A DNA stretch of 64,000 bases from Paenibacillus sp. 1011MAR3C5 (GCF_003591485.1 NZ_QZCF01000007.1:1-64000); one strand, 5' to 3'. Shown: positions 1 through 8,734, counted from the first letter of the stretch. A program made the numbers and translations. Notes: generated by a model not told the origin, from the letters alone.

Positions 1-162
1 TACGGACGGGATAAGCGCTGAAAGCATCTAAGCGTGAAGCCCCCCTCAAGATGAGATTTCCCAATTAGTAAGACCCCTTGAAGACGACGAGGTTGATAGG
101 TTCGGGGTGGAAGCACAGCAATGTGTGTAGCTGACGAATACTAATCGGTCGAGGGCTTATCC
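1..162 (+). rRNA. 23S ribosomal RNA, 3' end (partial)
   Basis: The window opens inside the last part of 23S rRNA. The conserved 3'-terminal domain is recognisable, including the stretch leading to the ACTAATCGGTCGAGGGCTTA end. Only about 160 bases are present; the rest lies upstream. The exact mature end (about 162) is estimated from the family. A 5S gene follows after a 64-bp spacer, the usual order of an rRNA operon. Confidence 0.95.
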
Positions 163-226
163 TACTGCTAAGGATGATTCAACAGTTACTTTCGTATCCA
201 GTTTTCAAGGTGCAAACCCTTGATCG

Positions 227-343
227 TTTGGTGATGACGGCGAAGGGGAACCACGCGTTCCCATACCGAACACGACCGTTAAGCCCTTCAGCGCCGATGG
301 TACTTGGACCGCAGGGTCCTGGGAGAGTAGGACGTCGCCAAGC
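227..343 (+). rRNA. 5S ribosomal RNA
   Basis: About 117 nt with the canonical 5S layout: a TTTGGTGATGACGGCG-type 5' strand, the conserved CCATACCGAACACGACCGTTAAG loop region and a GTAGGACGTCGCCAAGC 3' strand that pairs with the 5' end. It lies directly downstream of 23S and just upstream of a strong intrinsic terminator, so it is the last gene of the operon. Confidence 0.95.
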
Positions 344-350
344 ACAGATA

Positions 351-382
351 GCCTACCGCATGAATTTGCGGTAGGTTTTTTG
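351..382 (+). terminator. Rho-independent terminator of the rRNA operon
   Basis: An inverted repeat (CCTACCGCA / TGCGGTAGG) followed by a run of six T, starting 8 nt after the 5S gene. Degenerate copies of this terminator with the adjoining 5S tail recur near 560-615 and 803-845. Confidence 0.9.
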
Positions 383-426
383 TTGTTCGTACGAGCTTCG
401 CAACGTGCGAACCGCTTGGTGACTTC

Positions 427-917
427 CCTCTCCCAACTGGGAGAGTGTCTGAACCTTCTGATCGATGCAATTCGACGATGTGGGCCCGGCCTTAGCGGTA
501 GGTTCAGACGCCGACCGTGATGTAGAGCTACGAAGTTTACTCATCCGGTGCGGAATGGACGTCGCCAAGCACAAAATGGCCTGCCGCAGATCACTGCGGC
601 AGGTTTTTTGTGCGTTCGGGGACTTTGGGATAGGCGAAGCCCTTCATCCCAAAGTCCCCTGGCGACGTTCCTCTCCCTGCTGGGAGAGTGTCCGAATCTT
701 TTCATCGAAGCAACTCGGCGATGCGGGCCCGGCCTTAGCGGTAGGTTCAGACGCCGACCGTGATGCAGCGCTTCGAAGCCTATTCATCCGGTGCGGAATG
801 GACATCGCCAAGCACAAGAGCCTACCGTATGGATGCGGTAGGCTGATTACTTTTTAAAGAGCAAGAGATAAAGATCAAAAGATAAAGATCAAAAGATCAC
901 TCTCCACAGGAGAGTGT
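427..917 (+). repeat. Degenerate tandem repeats containing 5S-tail plus terminator copies
   Basis: Two units about 240 bp apart (about 428-610 and 671-850) share a CTCTCCC...GGGAGAG hairpin (428-445; 671-688), a long conserved stretch (about 482-576 matches 722-817), and a block matching the last 16 nt of 5S rRNA followed by a GCCTRCCGCA-type terminator stem (near 556-615 and 800-845). A third, truncated unit begins with the CACTCTCC/GGAGAGTG hairpin at 898-916. Between the units, 618-659 forms a perfect 14-bp hairpin. At 866-898 a 14-bp A-rich unit is repeated twice. I see no protein gene between 383 and 1102. It looks like a recombination or duplication scar of rRNA operon ends. Confidence 0.75.
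618..659. repeat. Perfect 14-bp inverted repeat
   Basis: GGGGACTTTGGGAT (618-631) and its exact complement (646-659) enclose a 14-nt loop. It sits between the first and second 5S-tail repeat units and is absent from the second unit. There is no T run, so it is not an obvious terminator. Confidence 0.7.
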
Positions 918-1102
918 TTGAACCCATTCTCGAAGAAGATGAACCTCCCAAAGCAAGTTCAAGCTACTTGAAACCTCACGGCTATTTGCGTCCGTTCATT
1001 GCGCATGTTATGGTTGCCATAGATTAATGTGCGTCTATCCTTGATTTAGCTTGGTTGAGGAGATTGGTGGAATCCTTAAGATACTATGGGAGGCGATGTG
1101 AA

Positions 1103-2290
1103 GTGTCGACGGCAGAACAGATTATAAGCTTGTCCCTGGACAGGTATGATGAAAGTATGGAGTTATCTCAATTCGCCTTTCAATTCAAGCGTACGCCTTC
1201 GGAATTAGAAGAGATCAAGCATAATTTTATCCATGAACCGGCAGATCGTTGGGCTGTACTGATTGATGATCGTTTGGCGGCACAAGCAATAGTGCTTGAT
1301 CTGCAGACCTACATTGCGGGACGTCCGTTTCGCATGGGCGGAGTTGCTGGAGTGGCGACTTGGCCGGAGCACCGCCGGCAAGGTCTGGTCGGGAAGCTGC
1401 TGGTTCATTCCCTGCAGGAAATGAGAGCCAAAGGGCAAACTGTATCGTTCCTGGCCCCGTTTGCCTTCGGGTTCTACCGCAAGTTCGGCTGGGGGACGTA
1501 TACCGATATCAAAACTTATACGATACAAGCTAATCAACTGCCTCCAAGAACAACGTATTCAGGTAAAATGGAACGTGTCGTTGGATATGAGCGTGTGCAG
1601 ACGATATATGAAGCTTACGCAAGCCAGTTCAATGGTTCCCTCCAGCGAACGAAGCTTTGGTGGGAGCGAAGAATCAGTAAGCGAAAGCCTGGGCATATTG
1701 CTCTCTATAGCGATGCCCAAGGTAATGGGCAAGGTTATCTTATTTATGAAGTTACGAATAAAGAGCTGACCATTCACGAATTTGTGTTTTTATGCGAAGA
1801 AGCCCGCGCAGCGTTATGGAGCTTCATCGGCCAGCACGACTCCATGCTGGATCGCGTGATCTTGAGTGCGCCGGTCGACGATATTTTGACGGATTTGCTG
1901 CCAAATCCGAGAATCAAGCAGGACATCGTACCCTACTTCATGGCGCGTATTGTGGATGTGGAAGCGTTTTTGAAGCAGTATCCGTTTGCCACAGGTGGAG
2001 AAGACAGGTTCCATCTTCAAGTAACAGATACGCATGCTTCTTGGAATGCTGGAGATATTACGGTACATATTGATGAGAACGGTGACGCAAGCGTAAGCCG
2101 TGAACCGGGACTCTTTCAACAGAATGATGCGATTCGAATCGAAATGGGGGATTTAAGCACGCTTATGCTGGGATACCGATCGGTGGCTCAATTATCGTCT
2201 TTGAATCGCATTCATGGTCCGCTTGACGTTATGAATCGCTTACATCTCCGTATTCCCGAACGAACGACGTACCTTCCTGATTTTTTCTGA
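1103..2290 (+). CDS. Eis-like GNAT N-acetyltransferase
   Basis: About 395 residues, the size of the Eis/enhanced-intracellular-survival family: an N-terminal GNAT domain, a second GNAT-like half and a C-terminal sterol-carrier-like domain. The acetyl-CoA loop is visible as GVATWPEHRRQGLVGKLL about 95 residues in, followed by FYRKFGWG. Family members acetylate amines such as aminoglycosides or protein lysines; the substrate here is unknown. I chose the GTG at 1103 because GGGAGG lies 9 nt upstream; a TTG at 1055 in the same frame has no ribosome site. The C terminus ends YLPDFF, typical of this family. It stands alone between the rRNA end and guaB. Confidence 0.85.
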   Translation: MSTAEQIISLSLDRYDESMELSQFAFQFKRTPSELEEIKHNFIHEPADRWAVLIDDRLAAQAIVLDLQTYIAGRPFRMGGVAGVATWPEHRRQGLVGKLLVHSLQEMRAKGQTVSFLAPFAFGFYRKFGWGTYTDIKTYTIQANQLPPRTTYSGKMERVVGYERVQTIYEAYASQFNGSLQRTKLWWERRISKRKPGHIALYSDAQGNGQGYLIYEVTNKELTIHEFVFLCEEARAALWSFIGQHDSMLDRVILSAPVDDILTDLLPNPRIKQDIVPYFMARIVDVEAFLKQYPFATGGEDRFHLQVTDTHASWNAGDITVHIDENGDASVSREPGLFQQNDAIRIEMGDLSTLMLGYRSVAQLSSLNRIHGPLDVMNRLHLRIPERTTYLPDFF

Positions 2291-2355
2291 AGATTGTCAA
2301 ATTTCAGGCACCTTAAATGCAGGAAAATGCGGGATTTATAGGCACTGGACTAGCC

Positions 2356-2384
2356 TTGACAGCCCCTACCCCCTCTGCTAATAT
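2356..2384 (+). promoter_or_regulatory. Sigma-A promoter of guaB
   Basis: TTGACA at 2356-2361, a 17-bp spacer and TAATAT at 2379-2384 make a near-consensus promoter. The expected leader to the guaB start is only about 40 nt, leaving no room for a riboswitch. Confidence 0.8.
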
Positions 2385-2432
2385 TGCAATAATATACGAC
2401 AGAGGCCATGAAAATAAGGGAGGAACATACTC

Positions 2433-3890
2433 GTGTGGGAAACGAAATTCGCTAAAGAAGGGCTTACGTTCGACGACGTACTGCTTGTTCCGCGCAAATC
2501 AGAAGTGCTTCCAAGAGAGGTCAATATCTCTACTCGGTTAAGCGACAGCATCAAGCTCAACATTCCGTTAATTAGCGCAGGCATGGACACCGTTACGGAA
2601 GCTGCTTTGGCGATTGCAATTGCTCGTGAAGGCGGTATCGGCATTATTCATAAGAACATGTCCATCGCACAGCAAGCCGAAGAAGTAGATCGCGTGAAGC
2701 GCTCCGAAAGCGGCGTTATTACGAACCCGTTCTCGCTTACACCGGATCATCATGTGTACGATGCGGAAGAGCTTATGGGCAAATACCGTATCTCCGGTGT
2801 GCCAATTGTAGATGGCAACAAGAAGCTAGTAGGCATTCTGACGAACCGCGATCTTCGTTTTGTCCACGATTTCTCCATTAAAATCAATGAAGTCATGACG
2901 CGTGACAATCTTGTAACGGCTCCGGTCGGTACGACGCTGCAGGAAGCGGAAGGATTGCTTCAACAGCACAAGATCGAGAAGCTCCCTCTCGTCGATGAAG
3001 AGAACACGCTGAAGGGCCTAATCACCATTAAGGATATCGAGAAAGCAATCCAATTCCCGAATGCAGCGAAGGACTCGCAAGGCAGACTGCTTTGCGGTGC
3101 AGCGGTAGGCATCTCCAAGGATACGTTTGACCGTGCAGAAGCGCTCGTGAACGCAGGTATCGACGTGCTTGTCGTCGATTCCGCTCATGGTCATCATATC
3201 AATATTCTAGAGTCCGTTCGCAAGCTGCGCACTACTTATCCTGAGCTGACGATTATCGCTGGCAACGTAGCGACAGGAGAAGCCACTCGTGATTTGATTG
3301 AAGCTGGCGCATCCGTGATCAAAGTAGGCATCGGTCCAGGCTCGATCTGTACAACTCGAGTCATCGCCGGTATCGGTGTACCTCAAATTACAGCGATTTA
3401 CGACTGTGCATCGGTGGCTAGGGAATACAATGTGCCAATTATTGCAGATGGCGGCATCAAATACTCCGGCGATATTACAAAAGCTATCGCTTCCGGCGCA
3501 AGCGCGATTATGATCGGCAGCTTGTTCGCAGGTACAGCGGAGAGCCCAGGCGAGACGGAAATTTTCCAAGGCCGCAGCTTCAAGGTATACCGCGGCATGG
3601 GTTCGCTTGGCGCAATGAAGGAAGGCAGCAAGGATCGCTACTTCCAAGAGAACGAGAACAAGCTTGTTCCGGAAGGCATCGAAGGCCGTGTTCCTTACAA
3701 AGGCCCGCTGGCTGACACCGTTCATCAGCTGCTTGGCGGTCTGCGCGCCGGTATGGGCTATTGCGGTACTGCTTCGCTTGAGGAGCTTAAGAACGATACG
3801 CAATTTGTTCGCATCACAGGTTCGGGTCTTCGCGAGAGCCATCCGCATGATGTGCAAATTACGAAAGAAGCTCCTAACTACTCTCTATAA
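2433..3890 (+). CDS. guaB: Inosine-5'-monophosphate dehydrogenase
   Basis: Converts IMP to XMP with NAD+, the first committed step of GMP synthesis, in the cytosol. The 485 residues match the usual bacterial length. The N terminus carries the LTFDDVLLVPRKSEVLP signature, two CBS domains lie at about residues 95-205, and the catalytic loop GIGPGSICTTR gives nucleophile Cys306. The flap region YFQENENKLVPEGIEG is intact. The GTG start has GGGAGGA 9 nt upstream. It has its own strong promoter and terminator, so it is monocistronic. Its place right after an rRNA operon and before dacA-pdxST-serS matches the Bacillus origin region. Confidence 0.97.
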   Translation: MWETKFAKEGLTFDDVLLVPRKSEVLPREVNISTRLSDSIKLNIPLISAGMDTVTEAALAIAIAREGGIGIIHKNMSIAQQAEEVDRVKRSESGVITNPFSLTPDHHVYDAEELMGKYRISGVPIVDGNKKLVGILTNRDLRFVHDFSIKINEVMTRDNLVTAPVGTTLQEAEGLLQQHKIEKLPLVDEENTLKGLITIKDIEKAIQFPNAAKDSQGRLLCGAAVGISKDTFDRAEALVNAGIDVLVVDSAHGHHINILESVRKLRTTYPELTIIAGNVATGEATRDLIEAGASVIKVGIGPGSICTTRVIAGIGVPQITAIYDCASVAREYNVPIIADGGIKYSGDITKAIASGASAIMIGSLFAGTAESPGETEIFQGRSFKVYRGMGSLGAMKEGSKDRYFQENENKLVPEGIEGRVPYKGPLADTVHQLLGGLRAGMGYCGTASLEELKNDTQFVRITGSGLRESHPHDVQITKEAPNYSL

Positions 3891-3921
3891 TATGGATGTA
3901 GACCCGACAACGGGATATATG

Positions 3922-3966
3922 CCAGACAGTGATAGGCCGACATTGGCCGTCGCTGTCTGGTTTTTT
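3922..3966 (+). terminator. Rho-independent terminator of guaB
   Basis: CCAGACAG...CTGTCTGG stem with an inner GGCCGACATTGGCC hairpin, then TTTTTT at 3961-3966. Confidence 0.85.
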
Positions 3967-4240
3967 AATATACGGATGCAGCATCCTCAGTCAGAAACCA
4001 TCGAATATCATGCAGGCTTAACTCGGAGGAAGAATAGATGGTAATATTTTCTGATGGCTCGTGTTCGAATCGATTATGGGAGTAAATTTCTCTAAAGCAG
4101 TTGCAAGAAGGGAGCAGTCGCAGTTGATTCATTGCAAGCGCAGTCTGGCATTTGAAGCTTGGGAATAGCACCACAGGCAAGGCGCATGCACGATTATTTC
4201 TATGAAGGATCTCTCATTTCCCGGCAGCCTGAAAGAGGTT
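3967..4240 (+). other. Intergenic region with a possible 15-codon mini-ORF
   Basis: No family is recognisable. A GGAGGAAG site at 4025-4032 stands 5 nt before an ATG at 4038 that opens a 15-codon frame ending at 4085 (MVIFSDGSCSNRLWE). It has a good ribosome site but no other support; it may be a remnant. The rest shows nothing I can assign. Confidence 0.3.
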
Positions 4241-4270
4241 TAATTGTAGTGTTCTCCTATGTTACAATTA
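4241..4270. promoter_or_regulatory. Inverted repeat over the likely dacA -10 region
   Basis: TAATTGTA (4241-4248) and TACAATTA (4263-4270) form perfect 8-bp arms separated by 14 nt. The right arm contains TACAAT, a plausible -10 element about 37 nt before the chosen dacA start. The -35 element is weak. The arrangement could be an operator or an incidental palindrome. Confidence 0.4.
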
Positions 4271-4306
4271 GGCTTGGATAAATCAATGGGAAAAGGGGAA
4301 ACGACA

Positions 4307-5605
4307 TTGAAGGTAATGGGAAGACCGGTTCGGTTGTTGTCGGTCATAGCTGCTAGTTTGGCGTTGTGGTTGGCTGTGTTGTCGTTTGGCGCTACGGGCG
4401 CTCTGGCAGTCGGATTCGACAATAGGCCTAGTACGGAAAATTCGCTAGGCTTGCAAGTGAAGTCCGCCATCCTCATCGAAGCGGAATCGGGACAGGTGCT
4501 ATTCGAGGTAAATCCGGATCAGCCGCTGCCGATTGCAAGCATGACCAAGTTGATGACAGAGTATATCGTACTTAAGGAGATTAAAAACGGACGTATGAAT
4601 TGGGAAAATGTCGTGACGGTTGATCCTGTGGCAGCCGATACGGATCGCACGGAATCGCAAATTTTCCTCGCTGCTGGAGACCAGCACACCGTTCGTGATT
4701 TATATATAGCAATGGCGGTTGGCTCGGCCAACGATGCAACGAAGGCGCTGGCCATTGAAGTGTCGGGCAGCCTTGAAGCTTTTATCGACAAAATGAACGC
4801 GACAGCTGAGGAATTGGGCTTGAAATCGGCTGTATTCACAAGTGTAACAGGATTCGAGGATACAACGGTCATGTCGGCTGGCGATGTGGCAAGATTATCT
4901 CGACATATCTTGCTTGAGCATCCGGAGTTTCTCGAATTCTCAAGCATTCAGGACTATAAGTTCCGTGAGCGCGATACCGCTCCGATGATCAACTTTAACT
5001 ACATGCTGGGCACCAATGTGAACAAAATTTCTCTTAAGCATCTGGCTTATGAAGGTGTAGACGGTATGAAGACCGGATTTATCAATGCGGCCGGTTACAA
5101 CTTCACGGGTACGGTAAAAAGAGGCGACATGCGCTATATTAGCGTGGTTATGGATACTTCCACGAAAGATGCGCGCTTCTATGAAACGGCGAAGCTGTAC
5201 AACTATGCCTATGCTACATTTGAGAAAAAGACGGTATTGCCGCCAAAATCCGTGGTAGAAACTGTGGAAACGGTGAAGATTAAGAAGGGCAAGCAGAAGA
5301 CTGTTCCTGTCGTAACGGACAAGGATATTACGTTCATGGTGATGAAGGGCGTGGAGCCTAAGATCGAGATGAAGGGCTTCGAGCTTGTACCGGAGACCGA
5401 ATTGGTAGCGCCGATCACCGCCGGCACGAAGGTCGGTACTGTGACGTACACGTATGCGGACCAAGCTACAGGCAAGGATTTGGACTACACCGTTAATCTT
5501 GTGACGACTGAAGAAGCGGAGAAAGCAGGCTGGTTCCGTCTGTTCTTCCGAGCCATCGGCGACTTCTTCTCGAACTTATTTAATAGCATTCTCGATTTAT
5601 TCTAA
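4307..5605 (+). CDS. dacA: D-alanyl-D-alanine carboxypeptidase (PBP5 type)
   Basis: Removes the terminal D-Ala from peptidoglycan stem pentapeptides outside the membrane. About 432 residues: an N-terminal signal peptide (hydrophobic stretch ending near ALAVGF), the transpeptidase-like domain with SMTK (Ser78, Lys81), SAN (Ser140-Asn142) and KTG (Lys255), then a PBP5 C-terminal domain and an amphipathic C-terminal anchor rich in Phe/Leu. I chose the TTG at 4307 because GGGGAA lies 8 nt upstream; the in-frame ATG at 4259 overlaps the probable promoter, and ATG 4316 is an alternative. It lies in the conserved guaB-dacA-pdxST-serS order. Confidence 0.95.
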   Translation: MKVMGRPVRLLSVIAASLALWLAVLSFGATGALAVGFDNRPSTENSLGLQVKSAILIEAESGQVLFEVNPDQPLPIASMTKLMTEYIVLKEIKNGRMNWENVVTVDPVAADTDRTESQIFLAAGDQHTVRDLYIAMAVGSANDATKALAIEVSGSLEAFIDKMNATAEELGLKSAVFTSVTGFEDTTVMSAGDVARLSRHILLEHPEFLEFSSIQDYKFRERDTAPMINFNYMLGTNVNKISLKHLAYEGVDGMKTGFINAAGYNFTGTVKRGDMRYISVVMDTSTKDARFYETAKLYNYAYATFEKKTVLPPKSVVETVETVKIKKGKQKTVPVVTDKDITFMVMKGVEPKIEMKGFELVPETELVAPITAGTKVGTVTYTYADQATGKDLDYTVNLVTTEEAEKAGWFRLFFRAIGDFFSNLFNSILDLF

Positions 5606-5633
5606 TTCCGAGCCATTTACAGGGATTCTAGGC

Positions 5634-5662
5634 TTGTCGATTACACGCCGTTCCTGTAAAAT
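5634..5662 (+). promoter_or_regulatory. Candidate sigma-A promoter of pdxST
   Basis: TTGTCG (5634-5639), 17-bp spacer, TAAAAT (5657-5662), 65 bp before pdxS. The -10 overlaps the right arm of an inverted repeat TTTACAGG (5616-5623) / CCTGTAAA (5653-5660), which may act as a weak dacA terminator or an operator. Confidence 0.5.
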
Positions 5663-5726
5663 CAATGGTTAGAACACTACGGTAGGATCAACATTCCAAG
5701 GGATGAATAATAGGAGGAACTAAACG

Positions 5727-6608
5727 ATGGAAACAGGTACATCGCGCGTAAAACGCGGTATGGCAGAGATGCAAAAAGGCGGCGTCATCATGGACGTTAT
5801 GAACGCCGAGCAAGCAAAAGTAGCAGAAGCGGCTGGTGCTACGGCGGTTATGGCCCTTGAGCGCGTTCCTTCGGATATTCGCGCAGCAGGCGGCGTAGCC
5901 CGTATGGCTGACCCGACGATTGTAGAGGAAGTTATGAAAGTGGTTTCCATTCCGGTAATGGCGAAAGCCCGTATCGGCCACTATGTAGAAGCGAAAGTAT
6001 TGGAGTCCATGGGCGTGGACTACATCGACGAGAGTGAAGTATTGACGCCAGCGGATGAAGTTTTCCATATTAGCAAAAACGAATTTACCATTCCGTTCGT
6101 ATGCGGTGCGAAGGATCTGGGCGAAGCGCTTCGCCGTATCCAAGAAGGCGCAGCCATGCTGCGTACGAAAGGCGAGCCAGGCACAGGCAACATCGTAGAG
6201 GCCGTACGCCATCTTCGTCTGATCAACGGCCAAATCCGTAAGATCCAAGGCTTGTCCAAAGACGAGCTGTATCATGAAGCGAAGCTGCTGGGCGTTGCTT
6301 ACGACCTGCTGCTTGGCGTACACGAAACAGGCAAGCTGCCAGTGGTTAACTTCGCGGCAGGCGGCGTAGCGACTCCTTCCGATGCGGCACTTATGATGCA
6401 TCTTGGCGCTGACGGCGTATTCGTAGGCTCCGGTATTTTCAAATCGGACAGCCCTGAGAAGTTCGCTCGCGCGATCGTAGAAGCGACAACGCATTACCAA
6501 GACTACAAGCTGATTGCTGAGGTGTCCAAGAACCTGGGCACGCCGATGAAAGGCATCGAAATTTCGAAGCTGAACGCTTCTGAACGTATGCAAGACCGCG
6601 GAATTTAA
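5727..6608 (+). CDS. pdxS: Pyridoxal 5'-phosphate synthase, PdxS subunit
   Basis: Makes pyridoxal 5'-phosphate from ribose 5-phosphate, glyceraldehyde 3-phosphate and ammonia supplied by PdxT; forms a dodecamer in the cytosol. The 293 residues are the standard length. Seen: the KRGMAEMQKGGVIMDV start, VMALERVPSDIRAAGGVARM, the MAKARIGHYVEA segment with the substrate-binding lysine, and the C-terminal FVGSGIFKS phosphate-binding loop. The ATG has GGAGGAA 8 nt upstream. The next gene, pdxT, is its glutaminase partner. Confidence 0.97.
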   Translation: METGTSRVKRGMAEMQKGGVIMDVMNAEQAKVAEAAGATAVMALERVPSDIRAAGGVARMADPTIVEEVMKVVSIPVMAKARIGHYVEAKVLESMGVDYIDESEVLTPADEVFHISKNEFTIPFVCGAKDLGEALRRIQEGAAMLRTKGEPGTGNIVEAVRHLRLINGQIRKIQGLSKDELYHEAKLLGVAYDLLLGVHETGKLPVVNFAAGGVATPSDAALMMHLGADGVFVGSGIFKSDSPEKFARAIVEATTHYQDYKLIAEVSKNLGTPMKGIEISKLNASERMQDRGI

Positions 6609-6619
6609 GAGATCAGATG

Positions 6620-6655
6620 AGCCGGCCAAGCCTTCGGGGGAGGCCGGTCTTTTAA
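6620..6655 (+). other. Hairpin between pdxS and pdxT
   Basis: CCGGCC...GGCCGG arms around a G-rich loop, followed by TCTTTTAAAA. It resembles a short intrinsic terminator. As it lies inside the pdxST operon, it probably sets relative expression or stabilises the pdxS transcript end. Confidence 0.55.
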
Positions 6656-6674
6656 AAGGATGGCGAATATAACG

Positions 6675-7259
6675 ATGAAGATAGGCGTACTTGCGCTACA
6701 AGGCGCAGTAGCAGAGCATATTCGAAGCTTGGAAGCGGCGGGCGCGGAAGCGGTCGCTATTAAGCGTGTAGAGCAGCTTGAGGAGTTGCACGGCCTGATC
6801 ATCCCTGGTGGCGAGAGTACGACGATTGGCAAGTTAATGCGGAAGTACGGATTTATGGATGCGATCCGTCAGTTTTCGGCCCAAGGCAAGCCTTTATTCG
6901 GTACTTGCGCAGGTCTAATCGTCTTGGCTGACCGGATTGAAGGAAATGAGGAAGCTCATCTAAAGCTGATGGACATGACCGTTGCGCGCAACGCCTTCGG
7001 CCGTCAACGCGAGAGCTTTGAGACAGACTTGGACGTAAAAGGTATTAACGAGCCCATCCGCGCCGTGTTTATCCGTGCTCCGCTTATCAAAGAAGTTGGT
7101 GCTGGCGTAGAGGTGTTGTCGACGTACAACGATGAGATCGTCACGGCTAGACAAGGGACGCTGCTTGCAGCATCTTACCATCCGGAACTGACAGATGACT
7201 TCCGTCTGCATGCTTATTTCCTGGATATGGTGAAGGAAGCGGCTGCTGCGAAAGCATAA
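6675..7259 (+). CDS. pdxT: Pyridoxal 5'-phosphate synthase glutaminase, PdxT subunit
   Basis: Hydrolyses glutamine and channels ammonia to PdxS. About 194 residues, normal for the family. The N terminus MKIGVLALQGAVAEH and PGGESTTIGKLM are diagnostic; the class I glutaminase triad is visible as Cys78 (FGTCAGLIVL) and the SYHPELT His/Glu. I chose the ATG at 6675 because the family starts this way; an in-frame ATG at 6660 adds five residues, but AAAGGA runs straight into it. It lies downstream of pdxS across a hairpin. Confidence 0.95.
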   Translation: MKIGVLALQGAVAEHIRSLEAAGAEAVAIKRVEQLEELHGLIIPGGESTTIGKLMRKYGFMDAIRQFSAQGKPLFGTCAGLIVLADRIEGNEEAHLKLMDMTVARNAFGRQRESFETDLDVKGINEPIRAVFIRAPLIKEVGAGVEVLSTYNDEIVTARQGTLLAASYHPELTDDFRLHAYFLDMVKEAAAAKA

Positions 7260-7327
7260 GCTGAGCTCGGCGCATCACGAAGAACGAATAAAACTAATAC
7301 TCTCACGAGAGAGGGGCTTATAGAAAC

Positions 7328-8608
7328 GTGTTAGATGTAAAATTGCTGCGTACCGAATTTGAAAAGGTGGAGCAGGCGCTGCGCAACCGCGGCGCTTCGC
7401 TGGACCTCATTGCCGGCTTCCCGGAGCTTGACCAAAAGCGCCGTGAGCTCATTCAAGAAACCGAAACACTGAAAAACCGCCGCAATACGGTATCCCAAGA
7501 GGTAGCGAAGCTGAAGAGATCTGGCGGCGACGCGGATAGCCTCATTGTGGAGATGCGCGAGGTAGGGGACCGGATTAAAGAGTTGGACGACCAATTGCGC
7601 GAGATGGACGTTCAAGTCGAGGAGCTGACGCTCAATATCCCGAACATCCCGAACGAAAGCGTACCTGTAGGCGCATCAGAGGAAGAGAACGTCGAGATTC
7701 GCCGAATCGGCGATGTGCCGACATTCGATTTCGAGCCGAAGGCGCATTACGATGTCGCTCATGAGCTCGGCATACTGGATTTTGAACGCGCGGCGAAGGT
7801 AACAGGTTCCCGTTTTACCTTCTATCGCGGACTTGGGGCGAGGCTCGAGCGTGCGCTAATCAGCTTTATGATGGATCTGCACAGCGACCAGCATGGCTAT
7901 GAGGAGATTCTGCCGCCTTATATCGTGAACCGCGATAGCTTGATCGGTACTGGACAGCTTCCGAAGTTCGAAGAGGATCTGTTCAAGATCAAAGATACCG
8001 ACTATTATCTGATCCCGACAGCAGAAGTACCGGTGACGAACATCCATCGCGACGAGATTCTAGATCATGAGCAGCTGCCGGTTAACTTCGTAGCCTACAG
8101 CGCTTGCTTCCGCTCCGAGGCGGGTTCGGCCGGCCGAGACACGCGCGGTCTTATTCGCCAGCATCAATTCAACAAGGTTGAATTAGTCAAGGTTGTAAAG
8201 CCGGAAGACTCTTACGATGAGCTGGAGAAGCTGACGGCTGATGCGGAGAAAGTGCTTCAATTGCTAGGTCTGCCGTATCGCGTACTAACGCTCTGCACAG
8301 GCGATATGGGCTTCACATCGGCGAAGACCTATGATCTGGAGGTATGGATTCCAAGCGCCAACACGTATCGCGAGATCTCCTCTTGCTCCAACTTCGAGGA
8401 CTTCCAGGCACGGCGCGCGGGCATCCGCTTCCGCAGAGAGCCGAAGAGCAAGCCTGAATTCGTACATACGCTGAACGGCTCTGGACTTGCGGTTGGCCGT
8501 ACGGTAGCCGCTATCCTGGAGAACTTCCAGCAAGCGGACGGATCGGTTGTCATTCCGGAGGCTCTGCGGCCTTACATGGGCGGCGTTGAGAAGATTACAG
8601 TACGGTAG
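7328..8608 (+). CDS. serS: Seryl-tRNA synthetase
   Basis: Charges tRNA-Ser (and tRNA-Sec where present) with serine. The 426 residues fit the family: an N-terminal antiparallel coiled coil at about residues 30-100 that grips the long variable arm, then the class II core with motif 2 (FRSEAGSAGRDTRGLIRQHQF) and motif 3 (LNGSGLAVGRTVAAILEN). The GTG start follows an AGAGGGG ribosome site. The leader back to pdxT is only about 68 nt, so there is no T-box. A tRNA-Ser gene follows about 125 bp downstream, as in Bacillus. Confidence 0.97.
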   Translation: MLDVKLLRTEFEKVEQALRNRGASLDLIAGFPELDQKRRELIQETETLKNRRNTVSQEVAKLKRSGGDADSLIVEMREVGDRIKELDDQLREMDVQVEELTLNIPNIPNESVPVGASEEENVEIRRIGDVPTFDFEPKAHYDVAHELGILDFERAAKVTGSRFTFYRGLGARLERALISFMMDLHSDQHGYEEILPPYIVNRDSLIGTGQLPKFEEDLFKIKDTDYYLIPTAEVPVTNIHRDEILDHEQLPVNFVAYSACFRSEAGSAGRDTRGLIRQHQFNKVELVKVVKPEDSYDELEKLTADAEKVLQLLGLPYRVLTLCTGDMGFTSAKTYDLEVWIPSANTYREISSCSNFEDFQARRAGIRFRREPKSKPEFVHTLNGSGLAVGRTVAAILENFQQADGSVVIPEALRPYMGGVEKITVR

Positions 8609-8651
8609 TTTATCATTTGGAGATAACCTTCTCTTCAAATCACAGTATATG

Positions 8652-8693
8652 CCACAGGTCGAAAATAGCTTGATTATCAATTTTGACCTGTGG
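8652..8693. repeat. Long inverted repeat between serS and tRNA-Ser
   Basis: CCACAGGTC-G-AAAAT on the left and ATTTTGACCTGTGG on the right form a 14-bp stem with one bulged G and a loop near 15 nt. It may act as the serS terminator despite lacking a T run. Its right half lies within the tRNA-Ser promoter. Confidence 0.6.
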
Positions 8694-8699
8694 TACAAT
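8670..8699 (+). promoter_or_regulatory. Candidate promoter of tRNA-Ser
   Basis: TTGATT (8670-8675), 18-bp spacer and TACAAT (8694-8699), 35 bp before the tRNA. It overlaps the right half of the preceding inverted repeat. Confidence 0.5.
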
Positions 8700-8734
8700 G
8701 AGCTTTGTCACGATTAAGTGACGATTTGATATGT

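Noticed and set aside
465..857. 130-codon frame downstream of 5S rRNA
   Set aside because: It is made from the 5S-tail repeat units and includes terminator hairpins; its translation repeats itself and shows no family.
5688..6629. 313-codon antisense frame over pdxS
   Set aside because: pdxS is a textbook gene on the + strand; the antisense translation has no recognisable domain.
7261..7327. T-box leader before serS
   Set aside because: The gap is only 68 nt, too short, and no T-box sequence or terminator is present.
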